Assembly (NCBI GenBank): GCA_963816745.1
Contig: CAWFLQ010000010.1
Location: 434,001-498,000 of the forward strand
Source: VAZQ01 sp963816745
Lineage (GTDB): Bacteria > Pseudomonadota > Alphaproteobacteria > Rhizobiales > Xanthobacteraceae
DNA: 64,000 nucleotides
Reading direction: 5' to 3'
The notes below the pieces were generated by a model. That model ran no database searches. It was not told the origin of the DNA and saw only the letters and a program-made list of their open reading frames with translations. Position 1 is the first letter of the stretch. Each line of letters begins with the position of its first letter. Position numbers and translations under genes: made by a program. Positions 18,324 to 28,686 of this stretch are shown here, one piece after another.

Positions 18324-19415
18324 GCGCCGAGCTCGAGCACAAAGTCCGGGAACCCGAGGGCCTCGACGGCGTGGTGGCGGCCAAGACCGTGCTGAGCCAT
18401 TCCGACGGCGAGCGCGGGATCGTCTGGGTGCGCGGCCACGCCATCGACGAGCTGGTCGCACAGCACGGCTACGAAGGAACGATCGCGCTGCTGTGGGAGG
18501 GTTTCGCCGGTGAAGGCCTGACACGCGCCGGGATGGCCGCGGAGCTCGGCGCGGGCCGCGCGCTCGCCTTCTCCCGGCTCGGTGACTGGCTGCCGGCCGC
18601 GGCCAGACGGGCGCCGATCGAGGGCATGCGCATGGCGCTTGCCGCGTTGCCCGACGACAGCACGCCGGCGGCGATCGCGGCCGCGCTGCCGGTCGCGGTG
18701 GCGGCGCTCGTGCGTGGGCGCGCCGGCAAGCCGCCGGTGGCGCCCGATCCGTCGCTTTCCACCGCGGCCGACCTCCTGCGCATGGTCGACAGGCGCGCCG
18801 GTCGAGGCGCGGTTCGCGACCGCGCTCGACACCTATCTGACGACCGTCATCGACAACGGGCTCGGCGTATCGACCTTCGCGGCACGCGTCGTCATCTCGA
18901 CCGGCGCCTCGCTCGCATCCGCCGTGACGGGAGCATATTGCGCCTTCACCGGACCGCGGCACGGCGGCGCCCCGAGCCTCGCCCTCGACATGCTGGACGA
19001 GATCGCGGCAAGCGGCGACACCGACCAATGGCTCGACCGCACGCTCGCCGCCGGCGGCCGGCTGATGGGCTTCGGCCACCGGGTGTTTCGCATCCGCGAT
19101 CCGCGCGCCGACCTGCTGCGCGCGGCCCTGCAGCGGCTCGATCCCGCCAGCAAGCGCCTGATGTTCGCGAAGGACGTGGAACGGCGCGCCGTGGCGGCGC
19201 TGCAGCGTCGCAAGCCGGGCCGCCGCCTCGAGGCCAATATCGAGATGGACGCGGCGCTCCTGCTCGACGCCATCGGCCTGCCGCGCGAGGCTTTCACGCC
19301 GGTCTTCGCCGTCGCCCGCGCGGCAGCCTGGATCGCGCATGCGCTGGAGCAGCAACGTACCGGCCGCATGGTCCGTCCGGCGTCCAGTTATGTCGGCCCC
19401 TCTCCCGAGGACTGA
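18320..19415 (+). CDS. Citrate synthase-family protein, one frameshift
   Basis: The product, about 365 residues, has the small-type citrate synthase core: GPRHGGAPSLALDMLDE with the first active-site His, LMGFGHRVFRIRDPRADLL with the second, and a final NIEMDAALLLDAIGLPREAF. Where housekeeping citrate synthases have an Asp (NVDF) this one has Glu (NIEM), common in this citrate/methylcitrate synthase-like branch, so the substrate is not settled. The frame breaks near 18790; dropping one A restores MVDGAPVEARFATALD. The start ATG overlaps the engB stop. Confidence 0.85.
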
Positions 19416-19493
19416 ACCCGATACCCTCTTCCGCCGGGACCGGCAGGCCGCTAAAAGGCGCAGCGGAATTGCTCGCGCCGGAAAGCCCGCTCG

Positions 19494-20378
19494 ATGACCA
19501 TCTCGCCTCATGATATCGCCCGCGTCCTTTCGGAAGCGCTTCCCCACATGCAGCGCTACGACGAGGAGATCGTCGTGGTGAAATACGGCGGCCATGCCAT
19601 GGGCGAGGACGAGATGGCGAAGAGCTTCGCCCGCGACATCGTCTTGATGGAGCAGACCGCCATCAATCCGGTGGTCGTGCACGGCGGCGGGCCGCAGATC
19701 GGCGAGATGCTCAAGCGGCTCGGCATCAAGTCGGAATTCGCCGGCGGCCTGCGCATCACCGACGAGGCCACGATCGAGATCGTCGAGATGGTGCTCGCGG
19801 GCTCGATCAACAAGCAGATCGTCGGCTTCATCAACGGGGCCGGCGGCAAGGCGGTCGGCCTCTGCGGCAAGGACGGCAACATGGTCGTCGCGCGCAAAGC
19901 GACCCGCAGCATGGTCGACCCCGATTCCAACATCGAGAAGATCATCGACCTCGGCTTCGTCGGCGAGCCCGAGAAGGTCGACACCATGGTGCTCGAGCAA
20001 ATCCTCGGCCGCGACCTCATCCCGGTGCTGGCGCCGCTGGCGACGTCGAAGGACGGCGTCACCTACAACGTCAATGCCGACACCTTTGCCGGCGCCATCG
20101 CGGGCGCGCTGAAGGCCAAGCGGCTGCTCCTGCTCACCGACGTGCCGGGCGTGCTCGACAAGTCCAAGAACCTGATCAAGCAGCTCTCCGCCGACGACGC
20201 ACGTGCCCTGATCGCCGACGGCACGATCTCGGGCGGCATGATCCCCAAGGTCGAGACCTGCATCTACGCGCTCGAAGCCGGCGTCGAAGGCGTGGTCATC
20301 CTCGACGGCAAGGTGCCGCACGCGGTGCTGCTCGAGCTCCTCACCGACCATGGCGCCGGCACGCTGATGATGCGGTAG
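19494..20378 (+). CDS. argB: Acetylglutamate kinase
   Basis: This intact 294-residue protein has the amino acid kinase motifs VVKYGGHAMGE, VVVHGGGPQIGEMLKRLG, LAGSINKQIVGFIN, the NVNADTFAGAIAGALKAKR nucleotide site and ISGGMIPKVETCIYAL. It phosphorylates N-acetylglutamate in arginine synthesis and is usually feedback-inhibited by arginine. It follows the citrate synthase-like gene after 78 bases. I see no clear terminator after it. Confidence 0.97.
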   Translation: MTISPHDIARVLSEALPHMQRYDEEIVVVKYGGHAMGEDEMAKSFARDIVLMEQTAINPVVVHGGGPQIGEMLKRLGIKSEFAGGLRITDEATIEIVEMVLAGSINKQIVGFINGAGGKAVGLCGKDGNMVVARKATRSMVDPDSNIEKIIDLGFVGEPEKVDTMVLEQILGRDLIPVLAPLATSKDGVTYNVNADTFAGAIAGALKAKRLLLLTDVPGVLDKSKNLIKQLSADDARALIADGTISGGMIPKVETCIYALEAGVEGVVILDGKVPHAVLLELLTDHGAGTLMMR

Positions 20379-20559
20379 TCTCGCCGGAATTCGGAAAGGT
20401 TCCAGCGCGCGAACATGAATGAATAGTCATCGCGCTCGTCCGCAATGCACGCTCTTGCACGGCAATTTCTTTCAGGGCTTGAACGGCCCAACAAACGCGC
20501 CAATTTGAGTATTGACTCGTGTGGGCGACATGAGAGTTCCGTGATCGGGAGTTGGTGAC

Positions 20560-22155
20560 ATGTTGCCATCTAGCGTTCGAATCGCAGCATTACTGGTCCT
20601 CGCGAGCGCCGTCACGGCAGCCGCGGTCGAGATCGCGTCGGCCCGGCCAGGCGGTGGAGGGGGTGGCGGCGGAATGCGCGCCTCGTTCGGGGGTGGTGGC
20701 GGCGGCGTGCGCGCCTTCGGAGGTGGCGGCGGGATGCGCATCGGCGGCGGCGCCCCGATGGGGCGAAGCTTTTGGCCGCGGATGCCGCGCCGCGTGATGT
20801 CCGCACCACGCGTCATGTCTGCACCGCGCATGATGGCCACGCCACGCACGATGTCGGCACCGCGCATCGCGTCGACGCCGCGCATCGGCGGCCAAGGTCT
20901 CAACCGGCCACAGGGTCTTGCGCGCCAGATCGGCGGTGGCAGTCCTTCATCGCTTGCGGCGGCAAAGGGCGGGCCGACGACGCGCGCCTTGGCCGGCGGC
21001 GGGCCGACGCAGCAACTCGGCGGCCGCACGCTGAACCCGCAAGGCGGACCGGGCCAGCGGTTCCAGCTGGCCAGCGCGAACCAGGGCGGTCGCGTGCTGC
21101 GCAATCAGTTCCTCGCCAACCGCCTGGGCGGCCCCACCGGCATCGCGGGCCGGAACTTTGCGCGCGCGACGTTTGCCGGCAGCTTCGCTAACAACTGGAA
21201 ACACCACCATTTCCACCACCGTCACTTCCGGCCGGTGTTCGTCATCGGTTGGGTTGGCCCGCTGTTCTGGCCCTACGCCTATTCCGACTTCATCGACTAC
21301 ACCTTCTACCCCTATGCCTATGACACGTTCTGGCCCTATGCCTACGACGACGTCTATGCCGGCATGTTCGGCCCGTACGCGTATGGCTATGGCGGCGGCG
21401 GGTCGTACCGCGTGGCCGGACGGCCGCAAGGTTCCGGAGGCGCGCGGTCCAGCGGTGAGCGTTCCGGCAGCGGAGGTCCCGTTGCCGCCGACCTCTGCAG
21501 TGGACAGACCGCGGGGCTCACGGATTGGCCAATCGACCGGATCGCGCAAACCGTCGAGCCGAACGACACTCAGCGCGCCGCCCTCGACCAGCTCAAGACC
21601 GCCACGGCCACGGCGCTCGACATCCTCAAGGCATCGTGCCCGACCGATCTGCCGAGCACGCCGACCGGGCGGCTCGCCGCCATGCACAAGCGCCTCGACG
21701 CCATGTCGCAAGCCGTGCGCACCGTGCGGCCCCCGCTCGAGGTGTTCTATCATTCCCTCAACGATGAGCAGAAGGCGCGGTTCAATGCGATCGGTGGCGA
21801 AGAGAACCAGCAACAGGCCCGGCGCGACCTGACCCAGATGTGCAGCGAGCGTGCCGCCGGCATCGGCAGCCTGCCTACCGAACGCATCGAACGCGCGGTG
21901 CGCCCCACCGAGGCTCAGCGCGCCACCCTCAAGGAGCTCCAGGACGCCATGGCCCAGGCAGGTAACGTACTAAAATCGGATTGCCCGACCTACCGGCCAT
22001 TGACGCCGATCGGCCGCCTGGAAGCGATGGAGCAACGGCTCAATGCGATGCTGCGGGCGGTCACGACGGTGCAGCCCGCGCTCGAGTTGTTCTACGGCAA
22101 CCTGAGCGACGAGCAGAAGGAACGCTTCAACCGGCTCGGCCCCGCCCAGAGCTGA
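20560..22155 (+). CDS. Secreted LTXXQ/Spy-like protein with Gly-, Tyr- and His-rich head (copy 1)
   Basis: The 531-residue product has a signal peptide (RIAALLVLASAVTAAAVEIA), a glycine-rich stretch, an Arg/Met/Ala-rich segment of APRxM repeats, a short His cluster (KHHHFHHRHF) and an aromatic segment rich in FWPYAY and YPYAYDTFWPYAYDDVY. The C-terminal half holds two LTXXQ-like helical repeats, 21530-21830 and 21850-22150 (AALDQLKTATATALDILKAS; ATLKELQDAMAQAGNVLKSD), each closing with LNDEQKARFNAIG or LSDEQKERFNRLG. Spy/CpxP proteins with such repeats are periplasmic chaperones or metal-stress sensors. It is tandemly duplicated at 22702-24102. Confidence 0.82.
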   Translation: MLPSSVRIAALLVLASAVTAAAVEIASARPGGGGGGGGMRASFGGGGGGVRAFGGGGGMRIGGGAPMGRSFWPRMPRRVMSAPRVMSAPRMMATPRTMSAPRIASTPRIGGQGLNRPQGLARQIGGGSPSSLAAAKGGPTTRALAGGGPTQQLGGRTLNPQGGPGQRFQLASANQGGRVLRNQFLANRLGGPTGIAGRNFARATFAGSFANNWKHHHFHHRHFRPVFVIGWVGPLFWPYAYSDFIDYTFYPYAYDTFWPYAYDDVYAGMFGPYAYGYGGGGSYRVAGRPQGSGGARSSGERSGSGGPVAADLCSGQTAGLTDWPIDRIAQTVEPNDTQRAALDQLKTATATALDILKASCPTDLPSTPTGRLAAMHKRLDAMSQAVRTVRPPLEVFYHSLNDEQKARFNAIGGEENQQQARRDLTQMCSERAAGIGSLPTERIERAVRPTEAQRATLKELQDAMAQAGNVLKSDCPTYRPLTPIGRLEAMEQRLNAMLRAVTTVQPALELFYGNLSDEQKERFNRLGPAQS

Positions 22156-22174
22156 CGAAGCGGCACCGTGATGG

Positions 22175-22206
22175 AAAAAGGGCGGCCTGCGGGGCCGCCC
22201 TTTTTT
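22175..22206 (+). terminator. Rho-independent terminator after LTXXQ copy 1
   Basis: The arms AAAAAGGGCGGCC (22175-22187) and GGCCGCCCTTTTT (22193-22205) pair perfectly around a five-base loop and end in a run of six T. It sits 19 bases after the stop codon. Confidence 0.93.
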
Positions 22207-22227
22207 GTGTGAGCTCAGACCGGAAAT

Positions 22228-22440
22228 CTATTCCGCCGCCATGCGCACCTCCGGCGCGGCCGAGCGCACGTCGGCGTCGACGTGCTGCTCGAACTTTACG
22301 AAGTTCTCCTGGACACGCGCACGGTCTCGTCGAACGCTTCATCGGATAGAGGATGGACGAGTTGCCAATCAGGATGACCTTCTTGGTGAAGTCGATGGCG
22401 ATGATGGTGTCGGTGCGCGTGCCGTACGGCGTCACCTTCA
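22228..22440 (-). pseudogene. Decayed fragment of pckA (two joined pieces)
   Basis: Bases 22209-22352 match the 3' end of pckA (about 24417-24590) almost base for base, including the stop codon CTA and the flanking GAGCTCAGACCGGAAATCTA, but with two small internal deletions. At about 22353 the similarity jumps to an inner part of pckA (about 25468-25550): GAGTTGCCAATCAGGATGAC and GTGAAGTCGATGGCGATGAT. About 0.9 kb of the gene is missing between them and the N-terminal part is gone. It cannot encode an enzyme. It is the relic of a tandem duplication that included the LTXXQ gene and pckA. Confidence 0.88.
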
Positions 22441-22701
22441 ACGTCAAGCGGCACGCTGATGACGTCGTAGCTGCTCCGCTGGAGCGGTACTGGTCTGCGC
22501 TCCCGCCGACATACCTACCGCGGATACCTCTGCGGCCGGCTTTGCCCCGATCAAGCAGCTACATCGCGATCGTTCAGTCGCACGGTTGTGAACAAATAGC
22601 ACCTGATTCCCGCCATCGTCTTACAGCGGCGAAACAAACGCCACACTTTCACTGTTGACTGTTGACCGTTGACTGGTGAGGGCGAGGCGGGAGTTGGTGT
22701 C
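22441..22701. other. Leader of LTXXQ copy 2 with a 7-bp tandem repeat
   Basis: After the pckA relic no gene is visible. GTTGACT, GTTGACC and GTTGACT lie head to tail at 22654-22674. The last bases, GGGAGTTGGTGTC before the ATG, match GGGAGTTGGTGAC before copy 1, so the duplicated unit included the translation start region. Confidence 0.7.
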
Positions 22702-24102
22702 ATGTTGCAGTCGAGCATTCGCATCGCAGTTTTGGTCGTGCTCTCGGGCGGGATTGCGATGACCACGGCTGACGCTCAGTTCAGGGGACGAGGCGGAGGC
22801 GGTGGAGCGCCGCGCATGGCGGCGCCGCGCATGGCTGCGCCAATGGCCGCACCACGCATGGCGCCGCAGATTTCGGCGGCGCGAGTGGCCGCGCCGCGCA
22901 TGGCTCCGCAACTGCCGCAGCAGCTTGCTCGTCCGTCGGGCGGCCCGACGGTTGCAAATGTCCGTGATCCGTCCCCGCGGACGTTCCAACTGGCCGGCGT
23001 GAACCAGCCAAATTCCGATCGCATGCTGCGCAATCCGGCGCTTGCCGACAGGTTCGGCAACAGGCCCGGCGGTACCTTGGAAGGCCCCGCGCTGGCGCGA
23101 GCGACATTCCAAGGCGGCTGGTGGAAACACCACCATCACCATCATCACAATCATCATCATCATCGCTACTTCAAGTCGGTGTTCGTCATCGGCTTTGTCG
23201 GCCCGCTGTTCTGGCCCTACGCCTATTACGATTTCGTCGACTACACCTTCTATCCCTACGCCTATGACACCTTCTGGCCCTCCGCCTACGACGACGTCTA
23301 TGTCGGTATCTACGGCCCCTATGCGCTGGACGATGACTATGACGGCGGCCCCTATCCGGGGGCTCGACGGCCGCAAGGTTCCGGGGTATCCGCGGGCGGA
23401 AGCGGTGGGCGTGCCGCCGGTGGCCCCGCAGCCCCCGACATCTGCGCCGGTAAGACCGCCGGCTTGACCGACTGGCCGATCGAACGCATCTCGAAGACGG
23501 TCGAGCCAATCGGCGCGCAGCGTGCCGCCCTCGACGAGTTCAAGACCGCCACGGCCACCGCGCTCAGGATCCTCAAGGCGGCCTGCCCGACCGATCTGCC
23601 GAGCACCCCGACGCGGCGGCTCGAGGCCATGCACAAGCGGCTCGACGCCATGTCGAAGGCCGTGCGCACTGTGCGGCCCGCGCTTCAAAAGTTCTACATC
23701 TCCCTGAGTGACGAGCAGAGGGCGCGCTTCAATGCGTTCGGTCCCGACAAGAACCAGCAGCAGGCCCGAGGCGACCTGTCGCAATTGTGCGGCCAGCGCG
23801 CAGCCGGTATCGGCAACCTGCCGACCGAACGGATCGAAACTGCGGTACGGCCCACCGATGTCCAACGCGTCACGCTCAAGGAGCTGCAGGACGCCATGGC
23901 CGCCGCGGGCAAAGTGCTGACATTGGATTGCCCGACCCAGCGGCCGTTGACTCCAGTCGGTCGCCTGGAAGCGATGGAGCAGCGGCTCAAGGCGATGTTG
24001 CGGGCGGTGACGACCGTGCAGCCCGCCCTTGAGCGGTTCTACGCAGGCCTGAACGACGAGCAGAAGGACCGCTTCAACCGGCTCGGACCCGCCGAGAGCT
24101 GA
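22702..24102 (+). CDS. Secreted LTXXQ/Spy-like protein with long polyhistidine tract (copy 2)
   Basis: This 466-residue paralogue of the upstream gene has the same order: signal peptide (ends TTADAQ), APRMA repeats, His-rich segment, Tyr-rich segment (FWPYAYYDFVDYTFYPYAYD) and two LTXXQ-like helical repeats ending LSDEQRARFNAFG and LNDEQKDRFNRLGPAES. The head is shorter and less Gly-rich, but the His tract is longer: eleven histidines interrupted by one Asn after WWK. Such a tract can bind Ni, Cu or Zn. I start it at ATG 22702, matching copy 1. The role in envelope or metal stress is inferred from the LTXXQ family only. Confidence 0.82.
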   Translation: MLQSSIRIAVLVVLSGGIAMTTADAQFRGRGGGGGAPRMAAPRMAAPMAAPRMAPQISAARVAAPRMAPQLPQQLARPSGGPTVANVRDPSPRTFQLAGVNQPNSDRMLRNPALADRFGNRPGGTLEGPALARATFQGGWWKHHHHHHHNHHHHRYFKSVFVIGFVGPLFWPYAYYDFVDYTFYPYAYDTFWPSAYDDVYVGIYGPYALDDDYDGGPYPGARRPQGSGVSAGGSGGRAAGGPAAPDICAGKTAGLTDWPIERISKTVEPIGAQRAALDEFKTATATALRILKAACPTDLPSTPTRRLEAMHKRLDAMSKAVRTVRPALQKFYISLSDEQRARFNAFGPDKNQQQARGDLSQLCGQRAAGIGNLPTERIETAVRPTDVQRVTLKELQDAMAAAGKVLTLDCPTQRPLTPVGRLEAMEQRLKAMLRAVTTVQPALERFYAGLNDEQKDRFNRLGPAES

Positions 24103-24134
24103 TCAAAACACCGACACGACGGAAAAGGGCGGGG

Positions 24135-24301
24135 CTAGTGTCCCGTTTCCGACGTTCGCATCACTTGCAGCACGCACTCTTGCGAACGCGCGCCGACGAG
24201 CCCGGTTCAGGGCGCGTGTCCGGCGCGCGCACTTTAAAGGAGTGGCCGCGCTGGCCGCTCGCTTCGCTCGCCAGCGCGGCGCGGAAACAAAGGGACACTA
24301 G
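24135..24301. repeat. CTAG-ended hairpin element A, interrupted by the 91-bp element
   Basis: It starts CTAGTGTCCCGTTTCCGACG and ends AAACAAAGGGACACTAG, as the uninterrupted copy at 48483-48558 does in reverse. The left part matches that copy through TTGCAGCACGCACTC and TTGCGAACG; the other element is then inserted (about 24185-24283) before the right end. The ends are inverted repeats. Confidence 0.85.
24185..24283 (-). repeat. Third copy of the 91-bp element, inverted and nested in element A
   Basis: It contains GCCGACGAGCCCGGTT and CGCTGGCCGCTCGCTTCGCT plus CGCCAGCG, exact reverse complements of parts of the copies at 5429-5610. The middle differs by several bases, so it has diverged. Confidence 0.88.
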
Positions 24302-24314
24302 CCACTCTATGATT

Positions 24315-24393
24315 CTAGTGTGGCTTTGCATTTGACGTTCCTATGAAGGACTTGCGGCAAATACTGATAGGAACGTCAAATGCGCCACACTAG
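24315..24393. repeat. CTAG-ended hairpin element B
   Basis: The left arm (CTAGTGTGGC, then CATTTGACGTTCCTAT) pairs with the right arm (ATAGGAACGTCAAATG, then CGCCACACTAG). A relative with the same arms lies at 48392-48469, again next to element A. Confidence 0.9.
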
Positions 24394-24431
24394 CGGGCCG
24401 CCCTTTTGCATTGTGAGCTCAGACCGGAAAT

Positions 24432-26052
<1,621 letters not shown>

Positions 26053-26349
26053 GAAAGACCTCCACAACGCATCCGGCTGCCGCCGGAACTCCCTGCCGCC
26101 GGTGACCGCCCTGACGCAGTTGGACACCGGCTCGGCAGCCGCGATCATAGCGCTCCGCCCCGAGGCCCGCGACCTATAGTGGGGATCGCCTGCCCTGCCA
26201 AGGCGGTATGCACCGTACAGTTTATGCCGACTCAGCGCGCACCGACCGTCGTCAAATCGTGCCGCCAATCGCGTTCTCCTGTGAGTAGCGATGAGCAATG
26301 CGACAACGGCGCGCATGGTTCCATGCTGCGCCGCAGCAGGATCAATCGA
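26053..26349. other. pckA promoter region
   Basis: The 297 bases upstream of pckA hold no convincing gene. I see no clear operator or hairpin; the part near 26200-26340 is slightly less GC-rich than its surroundings. Confidence 0.4.
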
Positions 26350-27372
26350 TTATTCCGCCAGTCCCTTGCCGACCAGCCATTTCTGGATGAGGTCGGCGAC
26401 CTGGTCGCTGTTCTTGTCCATCATGACCATGTGGGAGTTGCCCTTGATGCCGATGTCCGGCAGGTCGACGATGTCGACGCTGCCGCCCGCCGCCTTGAGC
26501 ACGCCGGCGTAGTCGACGCCGCCCTGGCGGATCTTCGACCAGCGCGGATGGTCCTTGGCGTTGTCGCCGTACATCGACCAGGATCGGCGTGCTCTTGATC
26601 GACGCGACCTTGTTGCGGTCGCCGCCGACCGTCGGCTCGACCGCGACCAGCGCCTTGACCTTGTCGGGCCGCGCCTCCAGCGACCTGGAAGCCGAACGTG
26701 CCGGACTGGCTGTGCACCATGCACGACGCACGGGCAGACCTTGTCGACCAGCTCGATATAGGCGGCGACGATCTGCTCGTCGGTCGTGACCCAGCGCGGC
26801 ACGCCCTGCTTCATGAACTGCTCGTAGGCCTCGATCGGAAACTGCATGCCCGGATAGGTCGTGCGCTTGGCCTTGTCGTCGTTCCAGGAGCCGGCCGGCC
26901 CGACGCGGAAGCGCTCCCACGGATCGCCGAGCGGCAGGAACACCGGCTCGCCCTTGAACTTGTCGGTCCAGCCGGAGCGGCCGCGCTCCATCGCGTCGGA
27001 GATGTAGGTGTCCCAGCCCTTGCGGATGAAATAGTTGAGCCAGCCTTCGCCGCCGTCGGGCTTGGTCTCGTAGGTCACGCCGGTGAGCCCGCCGCCGTGC
27101 CACATCAGCAGCGGCAGCTTGCCCTTGCGGTTCTGCGGCAGGAAGTACTGCACGTACATCTGCTCGACCTGATAGGCGCCGTTCGGATCGATCTTCGCCG
27201 GCACGCCGCCGGGCGTGAACACGACCTCCTTGATCGGCTGACCGTTGATCTCGATCAGCCGGCCGCCGACGTGGAACGAGCCCATGTCGCGCAGCGGGAT
27301 CGGCTCCTTGGTCTGCGCCAGCGCCGAACCCGCGGCGAGGCAGAATGCCAGAGCGAAACCCAATCGGCGCAT
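26350..27372 (-). CDS. Secreted alpha/beta hydrolase (copy 1), frameshifted in the middle
   Basis: From ATG 27370-27372 (MRRLGFALAFCLAAGSALAQ, signal peptide) the reading gives about 340 residues. It has an oxyanion segment MWHGGGLTGVTYETKPDGGE, the nucleophile elbow VHSQSGTFGFQV (found in another frame), and a late HM pair in IKGNSHMVMMDK that likely carries the catalytic His. Three breaks near 26730, 26690 and 26590 cancel to restore the frame, so the middle of the plain translation is garbage. It is about two-thirds identical by eye to the intact gene at 27510-28535, from which it is separated by a palindromic repeat. The substrate is unknown. Confidence 0.8.
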   Translation of the reverse strand: MRRLGFALAFCLAAGSALAQTKEPIPLRDMGSFHVGGRLIEINGQPIKEVVFTPGGVPAKIDPNGAYQVEQMYVQYFLPQNRKGKLPLLMWHGGGLTGVTYETKPDGGEGWLNYFIRKGWDTYISDAMERGRSGWTDKFKGEPVFLPLGDPWERFRVGPAGSWNDDKAKRTTYPGMQFPIEAYEQFMKQGVPRWVTTDEQIVAAYIELVDKVCPCVVHGAQPVRHVRLPGRWRRGPTRSRRWSRSSRRSAATATRSRRSRARRSWSMYGDNAKDHPRWSKIRQGGVDYAGVLKAAGGSVDIVDLPDIGIKGNSHMVMMDKNSDQVADLIQKWLVGKGLAE

Positions 27373-27402
27373 GGCGCCCTCCCTGTTTGTTGATCGTCTT
27401 CC

Positions 27403-27488
27403 TGTAGGTTGGGTCGAGTTCTTCACGAGACCCAACAACCACGAGTTCAAAGCTGTTGGGTCTCGCAAAGCGCTCGACCCAACCTACA
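27403..27488. repeat. Nested palindromic element between the two hydrolase genes
   Basis: Outer arms TGTAGGTTGGGTCGAG (27403-27418) and CTCGACCCAACCTACA (27473-27488) are perfect; inner arms CGAGACCCAACA (27426-27437) and TGTTGGGTCTCG (27454-27465) are also perfect. It can fold into a cruciform with two levels. It looks like a REP/MITE-type element. Confidence 0.93.
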
Positions 27489-27509
27489 CTTGCTGCACTT
27501 GCGGCCGGA

Positions 27510-28535
27510 TCAATCCACCAAGCCCTTCCCGACGAGCCATTTCTGGATCACGTCGGCGATCTCGGCGTTGTTCTTGTCCTGCATCAGCATGTGCGAATTG
27601 CCCTTGATGCCGATGTCGGGCAGGTTGATCACGTCGACGGTGCCGCCGCCGGCGCGCATCGCGGCGCCATATTCGAGGTCGATCTTCTTGTAGGTCGCCC
27701 AGCGCGGATGCTGGTCGACGTAGTCGCCGAACAGCATCAGGGTCGGCGTGCTCTTCAGCGCCGCCGCCTTGCCGACGTCGCCGGCGCTCGCCGACTCGAC
27801 CGCGACGATCGCCTTCACCTTGTCCGGCCGCTGCTCCGCGACCTGGAAGCCGAACGCGCCGCCCTGGCTGTGCAGCAGCAGCACGCAGGGGCACACCTTG
27901 TCGACCAGCGCGACGTAGGCGGCGACGATCGCCTTGTCGGTGGAGAGCCAGCGCGGCACCGACTGCTTCATGTAGTTGTCGTAGGCCTCGACCGGGAACT
28001 GGTTGCCCGGCAGCAGCTTGCGCTTGGCCGGATCGGCGTTCCAGGAGCCTGCGCCGTCGCCGATGCGGAAGCGCTCATAGGGATCGGCGTAGTTGAGGAA
28101 GATCGGCTCGGACGGCCACACGTCCGGGCTCGCGAAGCCGGCGCGGCCGCGCTCGACCGCGTCGGAGACGTAGACGTCCCAGCCCTTGCGGACGAAGAGG
28201 TTGAGCCAGCCTTCGCGGCCGTCCGGCGTGGTCTCGTAGGTGACGCCGGTCAGCCCGCCGCCATGCCACATCAACAGCGGCAGCTTGCCCTTGCGGTTCT
28301 TCGGCAGGAAGTACTGCACGTACATCTGCTCGACCATGAACTGGCCGTTCGGATCGAGCTTCGACGGCGGACCGCCGGGCATGCGCACGATCTCGCGCAC
28401 CGGCTTGCCGCTGACCTCGGCGATCCGCCCGCCGACATGGAACGAGCCCATGCCGCGCAGCACGATGTCCTCCTCGGCCGCGAGTGCCGGCACCGTGGCA
28501 AGGACGAAAACCATTCCGATCAGGGCGTGACGCAT
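27510..28535 (-). CDS. Secreted alpha/beta hydrolase (copy 2), intact
   Basis: This 341-residue protein has a signal peptide (GMVFVLATVPALAAEE), the MGSFHVGGRIAEVSGKPVRE segment, an oxyanion HGGGLTGVTYE, the nucleophile elbow LLHSQGGAFGFQVAEQ, and the probable catalytic His in IKGNSHMLMQDKN. It is intact and shows what copy 1 (26350-27372) should read. Both are periplasmic or secreted esterase-like enzymes. The tandem pair may have divergent substrates. The family is common in Bradyrhizobium-type genomes; I cannot name the substrate. Confidence 0.85.
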   Translation of the reverse strand: MRHALIGMVFVLATVPALAAEEDIVLRGMGSFHVGGRIAEVSGKPVREIVRMPGGPPSKLDPNGQFMVEQMYVQYFLPKNRKGKLPLLMWHGGGLTGVTYETTPDGREGWLNLFVRKGWDVYVSDAVERGRAGFASPDVWPSEPIFLNYADPYERFRIGDGAGSWNADPAKRKLLPGNQFPVEAYDNYMKQSVPRWLSTDKAIVAAYVALVDKVCPCVLLLHSQGGAFGFQVAEQRPDKVKAIVAVESASAGDVGKAAALKSTPTLMLFGDYVDQHPRWATYKKIDLEYGAAMRAGGGTVDVINLPDIGIKGNSHMLMQDKNNAEIADVIQKWLVGKGLVD

Positions 28536-28686
28536 TCGTTTCCTCCGACGACGCGTATGTGCGGTCGCGTCTTGTGGAGGGATTGTGACTCATCCGCGCG
28601 GCGCCTGCCAGCGCAACGAGCGCGACGGATGATGCAGATGTAGTGGGCCATCGCCCGCGTTGTCGCCCACGACCAACGGACCTGAG

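Noticed and set aside
17478..20351. A 957-codon open frame on the minus strand opposite yidC, engB, citrate synthase and argB
   Set aside because: Its whole length is antisense to conserved genes, and its composition is what GC-rich antisense strands give. No domain is visible.
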